Below, one piece after another: positions 22,304 to 32,944 of a DNA stretch of 64,000 nucleotides. The first letter of the stretch is position 1. Each line of letters begins with the position of its first letter. The notes beneath the pieces were generated by a model, which was given only the letters and a program-made list of their open reading frames with translations, was not told where the DNA came from and did no database searches. The DNA comes from Dactylorhiza incarnata. Lineage: Eukaryota > Streptophyta > Magnoliopsida > Asparagales > Orchidaceae. Where the stretch lies: the NCBI GenBank assembly GCA_033032865.1, contig JAWHQI010000266.1:3695501-3759500 (forward strand), written 5' to 3'. The position numbers were made by a program, and so were the translations under genes.

Positions 22304-23252
22304 GTGCCATAAATGCCAGTTGTTCGCCCCGCTTCAACTTCTGCCGGCTCAGAGGCTAAGGAGCATCACGGCACCGTGGCCCTTTTGCCACATGGGGGAT
22401 GGATTTGTTAGGACCCTTCCCCCAGGCAAGTGGGCAAAGAAGGTTTCTCTTGGTCAGGATCGACTACTTCTCAAAGTGGTTGGAGGTTAAGGCATGGCCA
22501 AGGTCACCTCCCAGGTAATCCGCAACTTTGTGTGGGGGGAGATCATCTGCCGACATGGGCTCCCTCAAGCCATAGTCACAGATAATGGTTCGCAATTCGC
22601 TAGTGAAGAGTTCATCAGCTTCTGCAGCTAGTTGGGAATAGACCTCAGGTCCGCATCCGTCCACCATCCCAGGAGCAACGGGCGGGTGGAGGCGGCAAAC
22701 AAGATCATAGTGAACCTGCTCAAAAAGAAAGTTGAGAACTTGAAGGGGAATTGGGTGGAGCAACTCCCTTCGGTCCTATGGGCTCTAAGGACTTCGCCCA
22801 ACACCGACACTGGCGAGACCCCCTTCAAGCTCTCTCACGGTTGTGAGGTCGTTATTCCCGTGGAATTCGAAGTCAAGACACCGCGAGTAAGGGCCGCCGA
22901 AGGAGGTGATGAAGAATGGAGAGCGGGGAACGAGGAGCTGCGGCTCTCCCTAGATCTGATCGAGGAGGTCCGCGATCTTGCCGTCGTTCGACAAGAAGAA
23001 GTCAAGCGGCGGATGGACAAGTATTTCGACAAGCACGCAGGGACAAGCAGTTCGTGAAGGGGGGCCTCGTGTTAAAAAAAGTCGACGCGACCGGAAGGTC
23101 AGCCGCGGTAGGGAAGCTCAATCCTAATTGGGAGGGCCCCTATGTCGTTGGAGAAGCCTTAAAGTCGAGGTGATATCGCCTCCAGGATGTGGAAGGCGAG
23201 TCTGTCGGTCATACGTGGAGTGGTGATGACTTGAAGCGTTTCTACCCTTAAG
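22304..23252 (+). pseudogene. Tat integrase core and C-terminus
   Basis: This continues the HHCC finger cut at 13689: the first codons give C-H-K-C-Q. The catalytic core follows, with the first Asp region near 22393 in a shifted frame, TDNGSQFASEEF near 22579, and HHPRSNGRVEAANK (Glu) near 22660-22702. Then come LWALRTSPNTDTGETPF and the C-terminal module (KLNPNWEGPYVV), ending near 23250. There are frameshifts near 22400-22480 and 23050, and stops at 22629-22631 and 23170. All three acidic residues are recognisable, but no continuous frame exists. Confidence 0.8.
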
Positions 23253-23330
23253 TTCATGTAATAAAAGTACTTACTCTTTAAATTTCGCTCTTCTTTATAT
23301 GTGGTATAATAGCTTGCGAGGTGATGACAA

Positions 23331-24620
23331 AAAGTTTCAAAGTGATTGGCCCTGAGCAGACACGCTGACCAGGCTCTCACCTAGCTGGCAGGGTCGTAGG
23401 CTCACTCGGTGGCAGGAAAGTTTCAAAGTGATTGTCCTGGAGCAGACCCGCTGACCAGGCTCTCACTTAGCTGGCAGGGGCGTAGGCTCACTCGGTGGCA
23501 GAAAAGTTTCAAAGTGATTGGCACCGAGCAGACCCGCTGACCAGGCTCTCACCTAACTGGCAGGGTCGTAGGCTCACTCGGTGGCAGGAAAGTTTCAAAG
23601 TGATTGGCCCCGAGCAGACCCGCTGACCAGACTCTCACATAGCTGGCAGGGTCGTAGGCTCACTCGGTAGCAGGAAAGTTTCAAAGTGATTGGCCCCGAG
23701 CAGACCCGCTGACCAGGCTCTCACCTAGCTGGCAGGGCCGTAGGCTCACTCGGTGGCAGGAAAGTTTCAAAGTGATTGGCCCCGAGCAGACCCATTGATC
23801 AGGCTCTCACCTAGCTGGCAGGATCATAGGCTCACTCGGTGGCAGGAAAGCTTCAAAGTGATTGGCCCCGAGCAGACCCGCTGACCAGGCTCTCAACTAG
23901 CTAGCAGGGCCGTAGGCTCACTCGGTGGCAGGAAAATTTCAAAGTGATTGGCCCCGAGCAGACCCGCTGACCAGGCTCTCACCTAGCTGGCAGGGTCGTA
24001 GGCTCACACGGTGGCAGGAAAGTTTCAAAGTGATTGGCCCCGAGCTGACCCGCTGACCAGGCTCTCACCTAGCTGGCAGGGCCGTAGGCTCACTCGGTGG
24101 CAGGAAAGTTTCAAAATGATTGGCCCCGAGCAGACCCGCTGACCAGGCTCTCACCTAGCTGGCAGGGTCGTAGGCTCACTCGGTGACAGGAAAATTTCAA
24201 AGTGATTGGCCCCGAGCAAACCCGCTGACCAGGTTCTCACCTAGCTGGCAGGGTCGTAGGCTCACTCGGTGGCAGGAAAGTTTCAAAGTGATTGGCCCCG
24301 AGCAGACCCACTGACCAGGCTCTCACTTAGCTGGCAAGGTCGTAGGCTCACTCGGTGGCAGGAAAGTTTCAAAGTGATTGGCCGCGAGCAGACCCGCTGA
24401 CCAGGCTCTCACCTAGCTGGTAGGGTCGTAGGCTCACTCGGTGGCAGCAAAGTTTCAAAGTGATTGGCCCCGAGCAGACCCGCTGACCAGACTATCACCT
24501 AGCTGGCAAGGTCGTAGGCTCACTCGGTGGCAGGAAAGTTTCAAAAATGTTTGGCCCTGAGCAGACCCGCTGACCAGGCTATCACCCAGCTGGCAGGGTC
24601 ATAGGCTCACTCGATGGTGA
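23331..24620 (+). repeat. 86-bp tandem repeat array (~15 copies) in Tat 3' UTR
   Basis: The unit starts AAAGTTTCAAAGTGATTGG and includes GAGCAGACCCGCTGACCAGG and GTAGGCTCACTCGGTGGCAG. Starts fall at 23331, 23417, 23503 and so on, every 86 bp. Copies differ by a few substitutions, and length is strictly kept. Tandem repeats between pol and the 3' LTR are known in Tat-lineage elements and can seed satellite DNA. Confidence 0.9.
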
Positions 24621-25187
24621 CCCGTGAGGAAGGCAAGGTAAGAAAGGAAAATTCAGTAAGGGAAGAACACAGGGTAAGTCTCGGTATGAGGTTGGCGAGT
24701 GGTGTCCATCATAAAGGACACTCGCTGGCGAGTGGTATCGTTCGAGAAGAGCACTCGCCCGGCGAATGTGCAGTGGGGTGTTAGCCAACCCCGAGGGATG
24801 CAAGAGTTGTACAAGACGAAGTGGGTTCTCGGCGCAGTTACGCTCCTGACAGAAATCAACAAAACCGTCTAAGCCCTAAAAAGGCATGGGCGAGTGCGAA
24901 AGGGTTGTGACCGCGTGGCGCACTTGAGCGGCGAGAACGTCTCAGTCGCGACCTAGGGCTAAGGGTCATTGGTACAAGAGCGGACAAGCGATACGTGAGC
25001 ACATGCGCGAAAGTGCGGGAGCATGCAAAATAGCGTACGAGCGCGCGAGCTATCGACGGATAATAGCGAGATGCAGAAAAAAAATATACGATAACAATCA
25101 CAAGGGGGTAAAATATTTCATTTCATTACTAAGGAAATTACAAAAGGGTTCTCGCATTACATTTGGAGGAAAAAGAAAAGAGGGTCT
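24621..25187. other. Tat 3' region between tandem repeats and antisense gene
   Basis: No ORF with a recognisable domain is present. The segment repeats the GGCGAGTGGT / ACTCGCC words of the LTR near 24695-24770. Confidence 0.5.
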
Positions 25188-25583
25188 TCAAGGGTGGTCA
25201 TCGGCCTTCTCGCTGGAATGTCCGCTGCTCCCGCCCGGAGAAGGAAGGTCGCCGAACTCCAACCCAAGACCAGCATCATCCGCGGGGTCATCCTCACGGG
25301 CGAAGAGCTCAGGAAGCGCATGGTGGGCCCGAATCCTCTCGCCCTCTTCCTTCAAGAGCCCAGCCCTTCGAAGAACCTCCAGCGCGTGCTTCGCTGCTCC
25401 TTGGGCGGACCTCTGCATCAGTCCTTCGAACTCGGCATTAGAGTAAAGATGCCGAGTTTCCCTCTCCGCGGGAGGTGGCCGAGCAGCGGCATCTCGCAAC
25501 CTTTGGTTCTCGGCCTCCAGTTCCTTGACACGTTCCTCAAGGATGCGCGCCCGCACGAGTAGGGTATCATAGTTGGTTATGTC

Positions 25584-25660
25584 CTGCAAGAAAAAAGAAA
25601 GTTAGCACGGGAAAGGAAGGAAATGCGAGAGCTTAAGTCACTACGAGGAGACGTGCTCAC
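25584..25660 (-). other. Intron 2 of antisense gene (77 nt)
   Basis: The donor is GAGAG|GTGAGC. The acceptor TTTTTTCTTGCAG|GAC follows a strong pyrimidine tract. It is a phase 0 junction joining the coiled-coil frame SRPARE to DITNYDTLLV. Confidence 0.75.
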
Positions 25661-26375
25661 CTCTCGGGCTGGGCGGCTGGCGAGAAGGGCCTTGGTTGTC
25701 GCCAATTGCTACTTCACGGCCAAGACCTCGGCGGAGACGTCAGCACGGGTCTTCTCGACTTCGGCCAAGTTCCGCGCAAGAGTCATGCTGCGGCGAGAGG
25801 CATGTAAGTCAACTCGAGAGCGCGCATCATAGCCCGCGAGCCCTCATGCGCGAGCGTCTGAGTGGTCTCGGCATCGTAGATGGAGGCGTCCTCACGGCTG
25901 TAAAGCGCGTAGGAGAAGTCGTAGGCCTGGCCGTTGGTGGTTTCCTGCTCCATCCAGGACGGAAGGAGGGTGGAGATGGAGACCCGGTTGGCCCGCCGGT
26001 CCCATTTGAGTAGGGGCTCGCTGGCCGCATCCACATATCTCTCGCCAAGAGGGAAGTTTCGATGCCCTCTCGGCACCGGCCCCGAGGGAGGCTCCGTCGG
26101 CGCAGTGGCGGTCCGGACAGCTGAGTCCTCCGCAGCAGGAGCACTCGAGCTAGGGGTCTCGTCCGCGACCGTCTTTCCCTTGGCGGCTGAGGAAGGCTTC
26201 GACCGCTTGGCGGGGGAACTGGTGGCCGCGTCGGGCCTCCGCTTCTGCCCGCTGGACTTCGCGGGAGGCGGATCCTTGCGGCAGGCCGCGGCGGCGGAGC
26301 GCACGAGGGCAAGGGTGTCATCAGGAGCGAGCTCCACGACCACATTCGGCGGGTGGAGGGGAAGGCTTCGAACCC

Positions 26376-26446
26376 CTGTATCAGGAGAGTCAAGTAAGAA
26401 GACGGAAGTGAGTGAAAGTAGCTAGGGTTGAAATTGTTCAGCTTAC
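26376..26446 (-). other. Intron 1 of antisense gene (71 nt)
   Basis: The donor is G|GTAAGC and the acceptor CTGATACAG|G. Removal joins ...LPGE-G with VRSLPLHPPN and continues into VVVELAPDD. This replaces an exon-1 frame that otherwise runs into Pro/Arg-rich nonsense. Confidence 0.7.
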
Positions 26447-27211
26447 CCTCTCCCGGCAGGATCGGCGGAAGCGAGCCGACGTGCTTCCGCGGATGCACAA
26501 CGTCCATACCATGCTTCTGGATGAACGCATGGAGCTTGGCCTCGTAACCTCCCAGCGTTGGAGGTCGGAAGGTAGACTCTTCCTCCTGCACCGGCGCGAA
26601 GAGAGTGTTGCCGAAACTCCCGGTCACGAAGACGAACCGCTGAGTCCAGTCATGGACTTTGTTGGCGGTACCGGAGACCTTAAGTGGGCTCTGGCCGGAG
26701 AAAAAGGCCACCCCATTCTTCGCCCGAAAGTTGAAGAGCTTGCGGAAGACGGGGAGGGAGAATTCGATCACCTCCTCCCGCAAGTAGCAGGCGAATGCCA
26801 CCAGCATCGCGATTGAGTTTGGATTCAGCTGAGCGGGAACTACGCCGAAGTAGCGGAACGCCTGGCGTAGTTCGGGCCAGAGGGGGAGCCGGAGTCCCAC
26901 CTCGAAATGGTCCAGGGGGATGGCGAGAGCGTCAGGCGAGAGCTGGTTGATGCGGTCGCGACCTCCAGGGCGGCACGCAGTGAATCCTGGCGGGATGTAA
27001 TCGGCAACTGTTGCGGCGAAATCCTCTTCGGACAGGTCGCAGATATCAAAATGGTGGTTGAGGAACGACTGGGCGCACCTGCTCCTGCCATCGGGTTCGG
27101 GGGCCATCTCGCGAAAAGAAAGTAGAAGGAAAGTCTAGAGAGAGGTGTGAGTGCTGGCACGAGAGCAAGGGAGGAAAGAGAAAGCGTAATAAAGGCGGTG
27201 GGTGGGCTGAC

Positions 27212-27219
27212 TATTTATA
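27212..27219 (-). promoter_or_regulatory. TATA box of antisense gene
   Basis: TATAAATA on the minus strand lies about 105 nt upstream of the antisense ATG at 27107. It is followed by a pyrimidine-rich leader. This is a plausible Pol II core promoter independent of the LTR. Confidence 0.55.
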
Positions 27220-27440
27220 GAAAATAATGGAATTCTCTACGCACAGGGTGCGGACAGCGGCCGCCCTACCCTGGCACCTCGGAGTACGAGCCAGCCAGCC
27301 TATACTCCATTCGCCGGCAAGTGGCGAAAGTGACGCGCGAGATTCTTCAGGCGAAAGCAAACTAAAAAGTACAGCGAGAATGAAAGCATCCGCAAGATAG
27401 CATTCGGAAAAGTGGTGAAGGGCACAAAATAAATAACATA

Positions 27441-27543
27441 CAACAACAACAACAACAGAACCCATATAGTCCCCAATCATTGGGGGTATGGGCGGGGGAA
27501 GATTGGAAACAGACCTAACCTTTGGCACTATGCACAAAGTGGC
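27441..27543 (-). mobile_element. SINE 3' part (TS/Au-like), in antisense gene upstream region
   Basis: On the plus strand a (CAA)n run (27441-27456) is followed by CCCATATAGTCCCCAATCATTGGGGGTATGGG, ACAGACCTAACC and TATGCACAAAG. In reverse this is the order of a plant tRNA-SINE tail ending in (TTG)n. The tRNA head is missing. No TSD was identified. Confidence 0.5.
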
Positions 27544-27607
27544 TTTAAAGCGAGATGGAAATTGTTAAAATATCGCGTCACCGTGGTTAGCTTTAAAGCG
27601 AGATGGA

Positions 27608-27859
27608 TTATAATACCTTGGCGGTGTTGTCGAAAGGGATGTTGGAGAGGGGAGGAGTCTCTGACGCAGACTCCCTCGCCATCAGGTCCCACCGGACCAC
27701 CTTATCCGTCTTCAGCTGGTAAGGCTTGGAAGGATCCCTCTTTGACGAGATCCAGGGGGCATACCGGGTGGACCTAAAGGTATTCTCCCCCTGAGCGGCG
27801 GCAAGGCGCTCCATCAGTCCTTGCGAGAGCGGTCTCGGCGTCGGCCTCATGAACGACAT
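27608..27859 (-). CDS. Second antisense ORF in Tat element, unknown
   Basis: An 83-codon frame begins ATG at 27859 (MSFMRPTPRPLSQGLMERL) and ends at a stop at 27608-27610. The protein is basic and polar, with KRDPSKPYQLKTDKVVRW; I recognise no domain and no membrane segment. A TATA box lies 78 nt upstream (27937-27944). The longer open frame upstream of this Met covers that promoter region and is unlikely to be translated. It may be a separate short gene or a first exon spliced toward 27107. No donor is obvious. Confidence 0.4.
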   Translation of the reverse strand: MSFMRPTPRPLSQGLMERLAAAQGENTFRSTRYAPWISSKRDPSKPYQLKTDKVVRWDLMARESASETPPLSNIPFDNTAKVL

Positions 27860-27936
27860 TTTGAACGACGAAAGCTCAAAGGTGAAGAAGAGAAACAGTA
27901 ACAGGACAGGTACTCTCAAGGCAACGGCCCGGGGCA

Positions 27937-27944
27937 TATTTATA
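27937..27944 (-). promoter_or_regulatory. TATA box upstream of second antisense ORF
   Basis: TATAAATA on the minus strand lies 78 nt upstream of the ATG at 27859 and ~80 nt inside the 3' LTR boundary. Confidence 0.45.
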
Positions 27945-28021
27945 GCAGAAGGGAGGGAGGGGCCCACCAAAAAGATTTCCTCTAGGTCAGCAAGGCACTT
28001 GCCGAATATTGGGGGTTGGAC

Positions 28022-29514
28022 TGTTCTTTCCGAGCGTAGGACTCGCCCTTCTTGAATCTTTGCGGGGATTATGTACAACCCTGTATTCGCCGAGTGGGTC
28101 CCCAGGTCCTAAAGGGTCAAAAGGCAGGATATGTCAAGAAGGGCACTCGCCCCGGTCAGGGGAGGCAGGGGAGCCTCCGGGCGAATGCAAGCCCCATCCA
28201 CAAGGCATTCGCTCGCTTTAGAGTGCGAATGCGCGGAGGGAGGGCGGGTGAGGGCGGAACCCCACTCGCCAAGTGAGTCAGGTATCAGGCGAGTGGTGCC
28301 CCCACGGACCACTCGTCCAGTGGAATCTAGTGTGCGAGAGGCCTGGCGAGTGGTGCCTTCACGGACCACTCGCCCAGAAGGCTTTAGTGGGGAAATTACC
28401 TAGATACCCTTTGTGGGCTGCCAATAGCCCTTCAGAACAGCGGAGTTAGGCTGTTAGCAGACCAATTTGGGATGCGACTAGTAAAACTAAAAGGCGGATT
28501 TATGCTATTTGCAGACCAGACTAGAGAATCTATAAATAGACCCTTAAGGGCTAGGGGTATGCACAGAAAACCGAAACCGACCCGAACCGACCCAAACCGA
28601 CCCGAACCGACCCGAACCGACCCAAACCGAACCGAATTTGGACCGAACCGATCGGTTCGGTTTCGGGGGCTGAAAACCGAACCTATTCGGTTCGGTTTCA
28701 GTTTATAGGGTCGGTAAACCGAGAAAACCGAACTGATTATAAGTTTGGACTTGGAGTTTGTCCCGTTTGATTAAAACATGAGGTTGTGAGCATTGAGTTT
28801 GAAGTTGAACCCGAAATAACGAGACCATGTAATATCACTTATCTTATCATAAGTTTGTAACAATTACATGAGCGTGAACAAGTAAATTAAATATGTTGTA
28901 CTTATTGATTTTTATTTTAAACTAATACTTGAACTTATTGTATTAATTGTACCAGTTAATTTAAATGTTATTGTGTTTTTTCAATTTCCCTTCAATGTTG
29001 ATGAACTGCTTTCTAGATTTACTATTAAAAAAGCACTTTGACAAACATTAAAAATTATTTTGGGGGATAATATGTTTTAGGTTTACCGAAAAACCGAACC
29101 GATGTTAAAAAACAAAACCAAACAGAATCGAACCAATCCATTTCGGTTCGGTTTCGATTTTGGGTGTGTAAAAACTGAGCCTATTCGGTTCAGTTTCGGT
29201 TTTACCTAAAACCGGACCGAACCGCTTGCAGGCCTATTAAGGGCACCTTGGAGGAGATCCGATCTTTTGAGCTCTCTCCTCCAGGCTAGTTTTGGGGTTG
29301 GCTGTTAGTGCCCTCCAAGGTGCCCAGCTGAGCATTGGATTGGGAGGGGAAGCGCTCTAAGATCATCCGGGTGTGTGGTGGGACCTCCTCGCTACAGCCT
29401 TGGGTCTGTTCTTGGTTTTCCATCAACTGTCGAGTGAGCTTGTGAAAGAGAAGTAGGTGCAGACTACTCCCCCCAGTGGGTCCGAACTCAAGAGACCGGT
29501 TGTCGGTTTCAACA
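28022..29514 (+). repeat. Tat 3' LTR, split by a MITE
   Basis: It begins TGTTCTTTCC and ends GGTTTCAACA, giving matched TGTT...AACA termini. It aligns with the 5' LTR from 28107 on. Without the MITE and the duplicated TSD it is about 800 bp. The MITE lies just downstream of the LTR TATA box. Confidence 0.75.
28552..29236. mobile_element. hAT-type MITE (685 bp) in Tat 3' LTR
   Basis: A perfect 8-bp TSD TTAAGGGC flanks it (28544-28551 and 29237-29244); the empty site is visible in the 5' LTR near 8910. The ends are TAGGGGTATGCAC and, in reverse, TAGGCCTGCAAG. The left end has a tandem CCGAACCGACC series (28565-28640), and both subterminal regions are rich in GGTTCGGTTT. There is no ORF of note. 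Confidence 0.85.
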
Positions 29515-30470
29515 ATAATCTTAATAGGTTATTGTTGCTTTATAAATTTCAAGTTGTTGTTATCTTAGTAAAAAAATGTAATCTTTAAAATATTATTCTA
29601 AATTCGATAAACTAAAGATTCATTTCTTACCGGAAGTTCCCTGCAACTTCCTAGAATGAACTAAATTCAAATTTGGATTAAAGTTTTTTACTATAACTAG
29701 AAAACCTCACCTTTATCCAACCTACTATTTTCTACCCATAGATATTTGTGAGACATGTCAACCTACATAAGGTATTGAAAAACAATATCAAATGAAGTTG
29801 TGTAAACTTAAGCAAGAATCATTTATCAAATTGATAGAATAATAAAATCAATTTTTGGATCTAGTTGCTTGTAGAAAAATTGAACGCAATTAAAGTGTAA
29901 ACATCACCACCTTGCCATTCCATTGCGATTCCGTCTTGGGTTACGTACTGACATCCTTCAGAGGATGCCAAGTGATGAATATGATTGTTTTCTTGAGGAA
30001 GAACGATTTGCTTGTTAGATCAAGTCTACCTTAAAGAAAAATTGGATGAAAAAACTGATTATGTTTACCCGTGTGAGTTTGATATTAGTGATGAGGATTC
30101 ATTAGATGAATCTGAATCTTCTGTAGTCCCAACCCATAATGAATGAATCTTCTATAATCCCTGCTATTGATAGTATCATCCCTATCGAGCCATTAGTTCA
30201 GTTCTAGAAGATTCTAATATAGAACCACCTCATCTAGAATCTTCCATCAAGATAGAATCCTGTTCTTCAATTCTAGATCACATATCTAAGCTTTCTATTT
30301 ATTCATACATAATTTTCATACATGCATTAGCCCATTACACACTGATATAGTAATATTAGATTGCATACATCATTTAATATTAACACATATGTTGATGCGG
30401 AACGGCATATGTATTCTCCATTGCATCTCATATGCATTATGTGTACCAAGAAATTCAACAAAATCTTGTT
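29515..30470. other. AT-rich flank of the Tat element
   Basis: No intact gene is seen. The stretch 30080-30270 has repeated GAATCTTC/TCTAGAA words. It may be part of the decayed gypsy element whose integrase tail follows. Confidence 0.4.
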
Positions 30471-30474
30471 TAAG

Positions 30475-30735
30475 TACTAAGAAATATAATTACAATATTG
30501 AATTACATGAGCAATTTGCTAAATTTGAGGATAGTGACATGGTAATTGTGAAAATTAGAAAAGAGAGACTTTCTTATGGAACTCTTGAACAATTAATAAA
30601 GAAAAACTCTAAATATTATGAGACAAAAAATAAAAACAATGAAAAGGCTTTTGAATTGGATCTCTCTAAATCAAATCTACCTAGCATTATTAGCAAGTAT
30701 TGAATATCTTTGTGGTATTTCTCCATTACAAGTTG
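30475..30735 (+). pseudogene. Ty3/gypsy integrase C-terminal remnant
   Basis: The frame reads YNIELHEQFAKFEDSDMVIV, then KIRKERLSYGTLEQL and AFELDLSKSNLPSI. This follows the C-terminal module of chromovirus integrases (Y-x-x-x-A-D-x-H-x-x-x-x-F-x-x-G-D-x-V-M-V-R-I-R-x-E-R-F, then N-A-Y-x-L-D-L-P). Conserved glycines and aspartates are eroded. Nothing of RT or the DDE core is visible around it. It is an old fragment. Confidence 0.6.
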
Positions 30736-30879
30736 ATATTATTCACCCTAATCTCAACAGCAATATTTTTAAATTCCCCATCAAATTATGCAATGAACCT
30801 AATCATGACCTCTTCAGTTTCCCGCCAACCGGCATTTCAAGATCCATAAAAGGAAATAGGCTCAAGTTGTAATAGATGG

Positions 30880-31690
30880 ATGAAGATATATGAAAATTTG
30901 GTGTTGCCTTTTAGGTTTCTTGCAATTTGTAGTGTTCAACTTTTCAGCAAAATGACAAATTTCTTGAATGTGAGTGACGAGTCCCTTGCAGATGAACTTC
31001 CAAGGTGGAAGAAGGTACATCACGATGAAGGACTATTGTGTTGTGCTGACTCAAGAGAAGGGATAACACGATGACAAACTGCTTGTAGAGAACCAACTTA
31101 GTTATCTTTGCTTCCACTAATCTTGGTTAGATCTGCTACGATGAGAATTTTTTCAAGCCCTCTGACGGGTAAGGTCTTAGAGGGGCAAAGGGTATTTTTT
31201 ATATGCAAACGCACTTTCCGGCAATAGATCTTACTTGCAATATTTTTTGTTTATAAACCAAAATGCTATATGAATCACTATAGATAAAACAAACAAACAA
31301 ACAAGGAAACACGAGATGTCGTATATACGTAAGAGTACTCAAAACCAAATGGCTAAGTAAATAAAAACTCACAAAGATTCAAGAGTTTGAAACAACGATT
31401 ACAAAAGACATAATCCTTGAATAGGAAATAAACACTTAATTCAACACTAAAAATTGACTTCAAAACAAATAAACTCACACGATTGTAGTAATAGAGGGCT
31501 TGGAGAGGATCTCTCGGAGTCGGGGCAGGTAATGACACTGAAATCTAAACTCCTAGTGGATCTTTGAGCTGCTGGACAGCAGGTATCGGGGTTGTATGAT
31601 ACGAGTGAGGAAAACCACATCATCGGCAAGCGCTACGCAAGGGTTTACACGAGCCGCGCATGGGACCCGGGCGCGGTTTGAGGATGCGCC
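30880..31690. other. Unannotated region
   Basis: The short ORFs on both strands carry no recognisable domain, and I see no repeats of note. Confidence 0.4.
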
Positions 31691-31856
31691 GGAATGAAGC
31701 TTGGGACTATTATATTTCTGTTATCTTGTTATGCGTTGTTCTTATTATGTAATGGGTCTTCCTATATATGGGGGGAGGAGACTTATCATGAACTTATGTA
31801 TGTTTTATCTTGGAATTTTAAGAAATTGGAGGAGGGATACGACCCAGCGTAGCCCT

Positions 31857-32944
31857 AATCGCTCGTTCTATCATTTTGGTCCGACTGTTGTTCACGCACC
31901 TCCATTCCTCCTCGACGCGCCGCGCGTACCCGTCACTGCTTCCGCGACGACACCCTCACCGACGTCGTTTCCTCCTGCTTCCGCGCCGACGCCACCACCC
32001 CCCCCCCCCTCCCCCCCCCCCCCCCCCCCCCCATCGACCTCGTCGTCGCCCGATGTCGCGCAGGCGTTCTGTTTCCGCCGTTTTCCTTCGACCTCGGTCC
32101 CCAGTCAACCGATCCGCCTCTTCCATTGACGCCCGCGCATGCCAATGACGCGCCGCATGGCTGCTCGTAACAAAAACAATCCACCTCAGTGAAGAGCCTT
32201 TCCGACCGCATGGATCAAGTCGACACTACTCTCCGACCTACAAGTCGTCGTCCGAGAGATCCACTCGCTCCTCTCCACTCGGCCAGCAACTCCATCACCA
32301 CCACCGGCCCCGGCAGCCCCCTCTCTCGCCTCTCCCAGTAGCGTTGTGAACCCACTAGGGTTTCCTCCGGCCCTCGGTGACCCGTCGGCTCCCCACCTAA
32401 TCGCTCGTTCTATCATTTTGGTCCGACTGTTGTTCACGCACCTCCATTCCTCCTCGACGCGCCGCGCGTACCCGTCACTGCTTCCGCGACGACACCCTCA
32501 CCGACGTCGTTTCCTCCTGCTTCCGCGCCGACGCCACCACCCCCCCCCCCCCCTCCCCCCCACCCCCCCCCCCACCCATCGACCTCGTCGTCGCCCGATG
32601 TCGCGCAGGCGTTCTGTTTCCGCCGTTTTCCTTCGACCTCGGTCCCCAGTCAACCGATCCGCCTCTTCCATTGACGCCCGCGCATGCCAATGACGCGCCG
32701 CATGGCTGCTCGTAACAAAAACAATCCACCTCAGTGAAGAGCCTTTCCGACCGCATGGATCAAGTCGACACTACTCTCCGACCTACAAGTCGTCGTCCGA
32801 GAGATCCACTCGCTCCTCTCCACTCGGCCAGCAACTCCATCACCGCCACCGGCCCCGGCAGCCCCCTCTCTCGCCTCTCCCAGTAGCGTTGTGAACCCAC
32901 TAGGGTTTCCTCCGGCCCTCGGTGACCCGTCGGCTCCCCACCTA
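31857..32944 (+). repeat. 542-bp tandem duplication with poly-C tracts
   Basis: Bases 31857-32398 are repeated from 32399. Both begin AATCGCTCGTTCTATC and end near CGGCTCCCCACCTA. Copies are almost identical outside two poly-C runs (around 31996-32031 and 32539-32577), which differ in length. The unit holds the N-terminal part of a gypsy gag-like reading, which continues after the second copy. High identity points to a recent duplication or an assembly artefact at the homopolymer. Confidence 0.85.

Larger units (their letters stand above)
25188..27107 (-). pseudogene. Antisense gypsy-type ORF of the Tat element, three exons
   Basis: Exon 1 is 27107-26447, exon 2 is 26375-25661, exon 3 is 25583-25188. 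Exon 1 starts MAPEPDGRSRCAQ and contains PLDHFEVGLRLPLWPELRQ and VPAQLNPNSIAMLVAF. This matches the 'putative gypsy type transposon' domain (Transposase_28) as I know it. Exon 2 is a Ser/Pro/Lys linker; exon 3 is coiled coil (RILEERVKELEAENQRLRD). Splicing at both junctions joins matching frames. Two lesions suggest decay: a 1-base loss near 25815 and an in-frame TAG at 25709-25711. Its function is unknown; it could encode a nuclear accessory protein of the element. Confidence 0.7.
8476..29514 (+). mobile_element. Tat/Retand-type Ty3/gypsy element with nested insertions
   Basis: The domain order is gag, protease, RT, RNase H, a second RNase H-like region, integrase, 3' tandem repeats, antisense ORFs, then 3' LTR. 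The CX2H-type gag zinc motif, the DNGSS protease and the antisense gypsy-type ORF fit the Tat/Retand branch. The LTRs match each other from 8476 and 28107 onward. The 5' LTR lacks about the first 85 bp. Insertions inside it are a Sirevirus-like copia (13690-22303), a SINE (27441-27543) and a hAT-type MITE (28552-29236). Many stops and frameshifts make it non-functional. Confidence 0.85.

Noticed and set aside
25827..26375. C-terminal half of the 426-codon antisense ORF (Arg/Pro-rich)
   Set aside because: It runs through intron 1 and then out of frame. The parallel frame carrying VVVELAPDD and AYDFSYALYSRED is the better exon 2.
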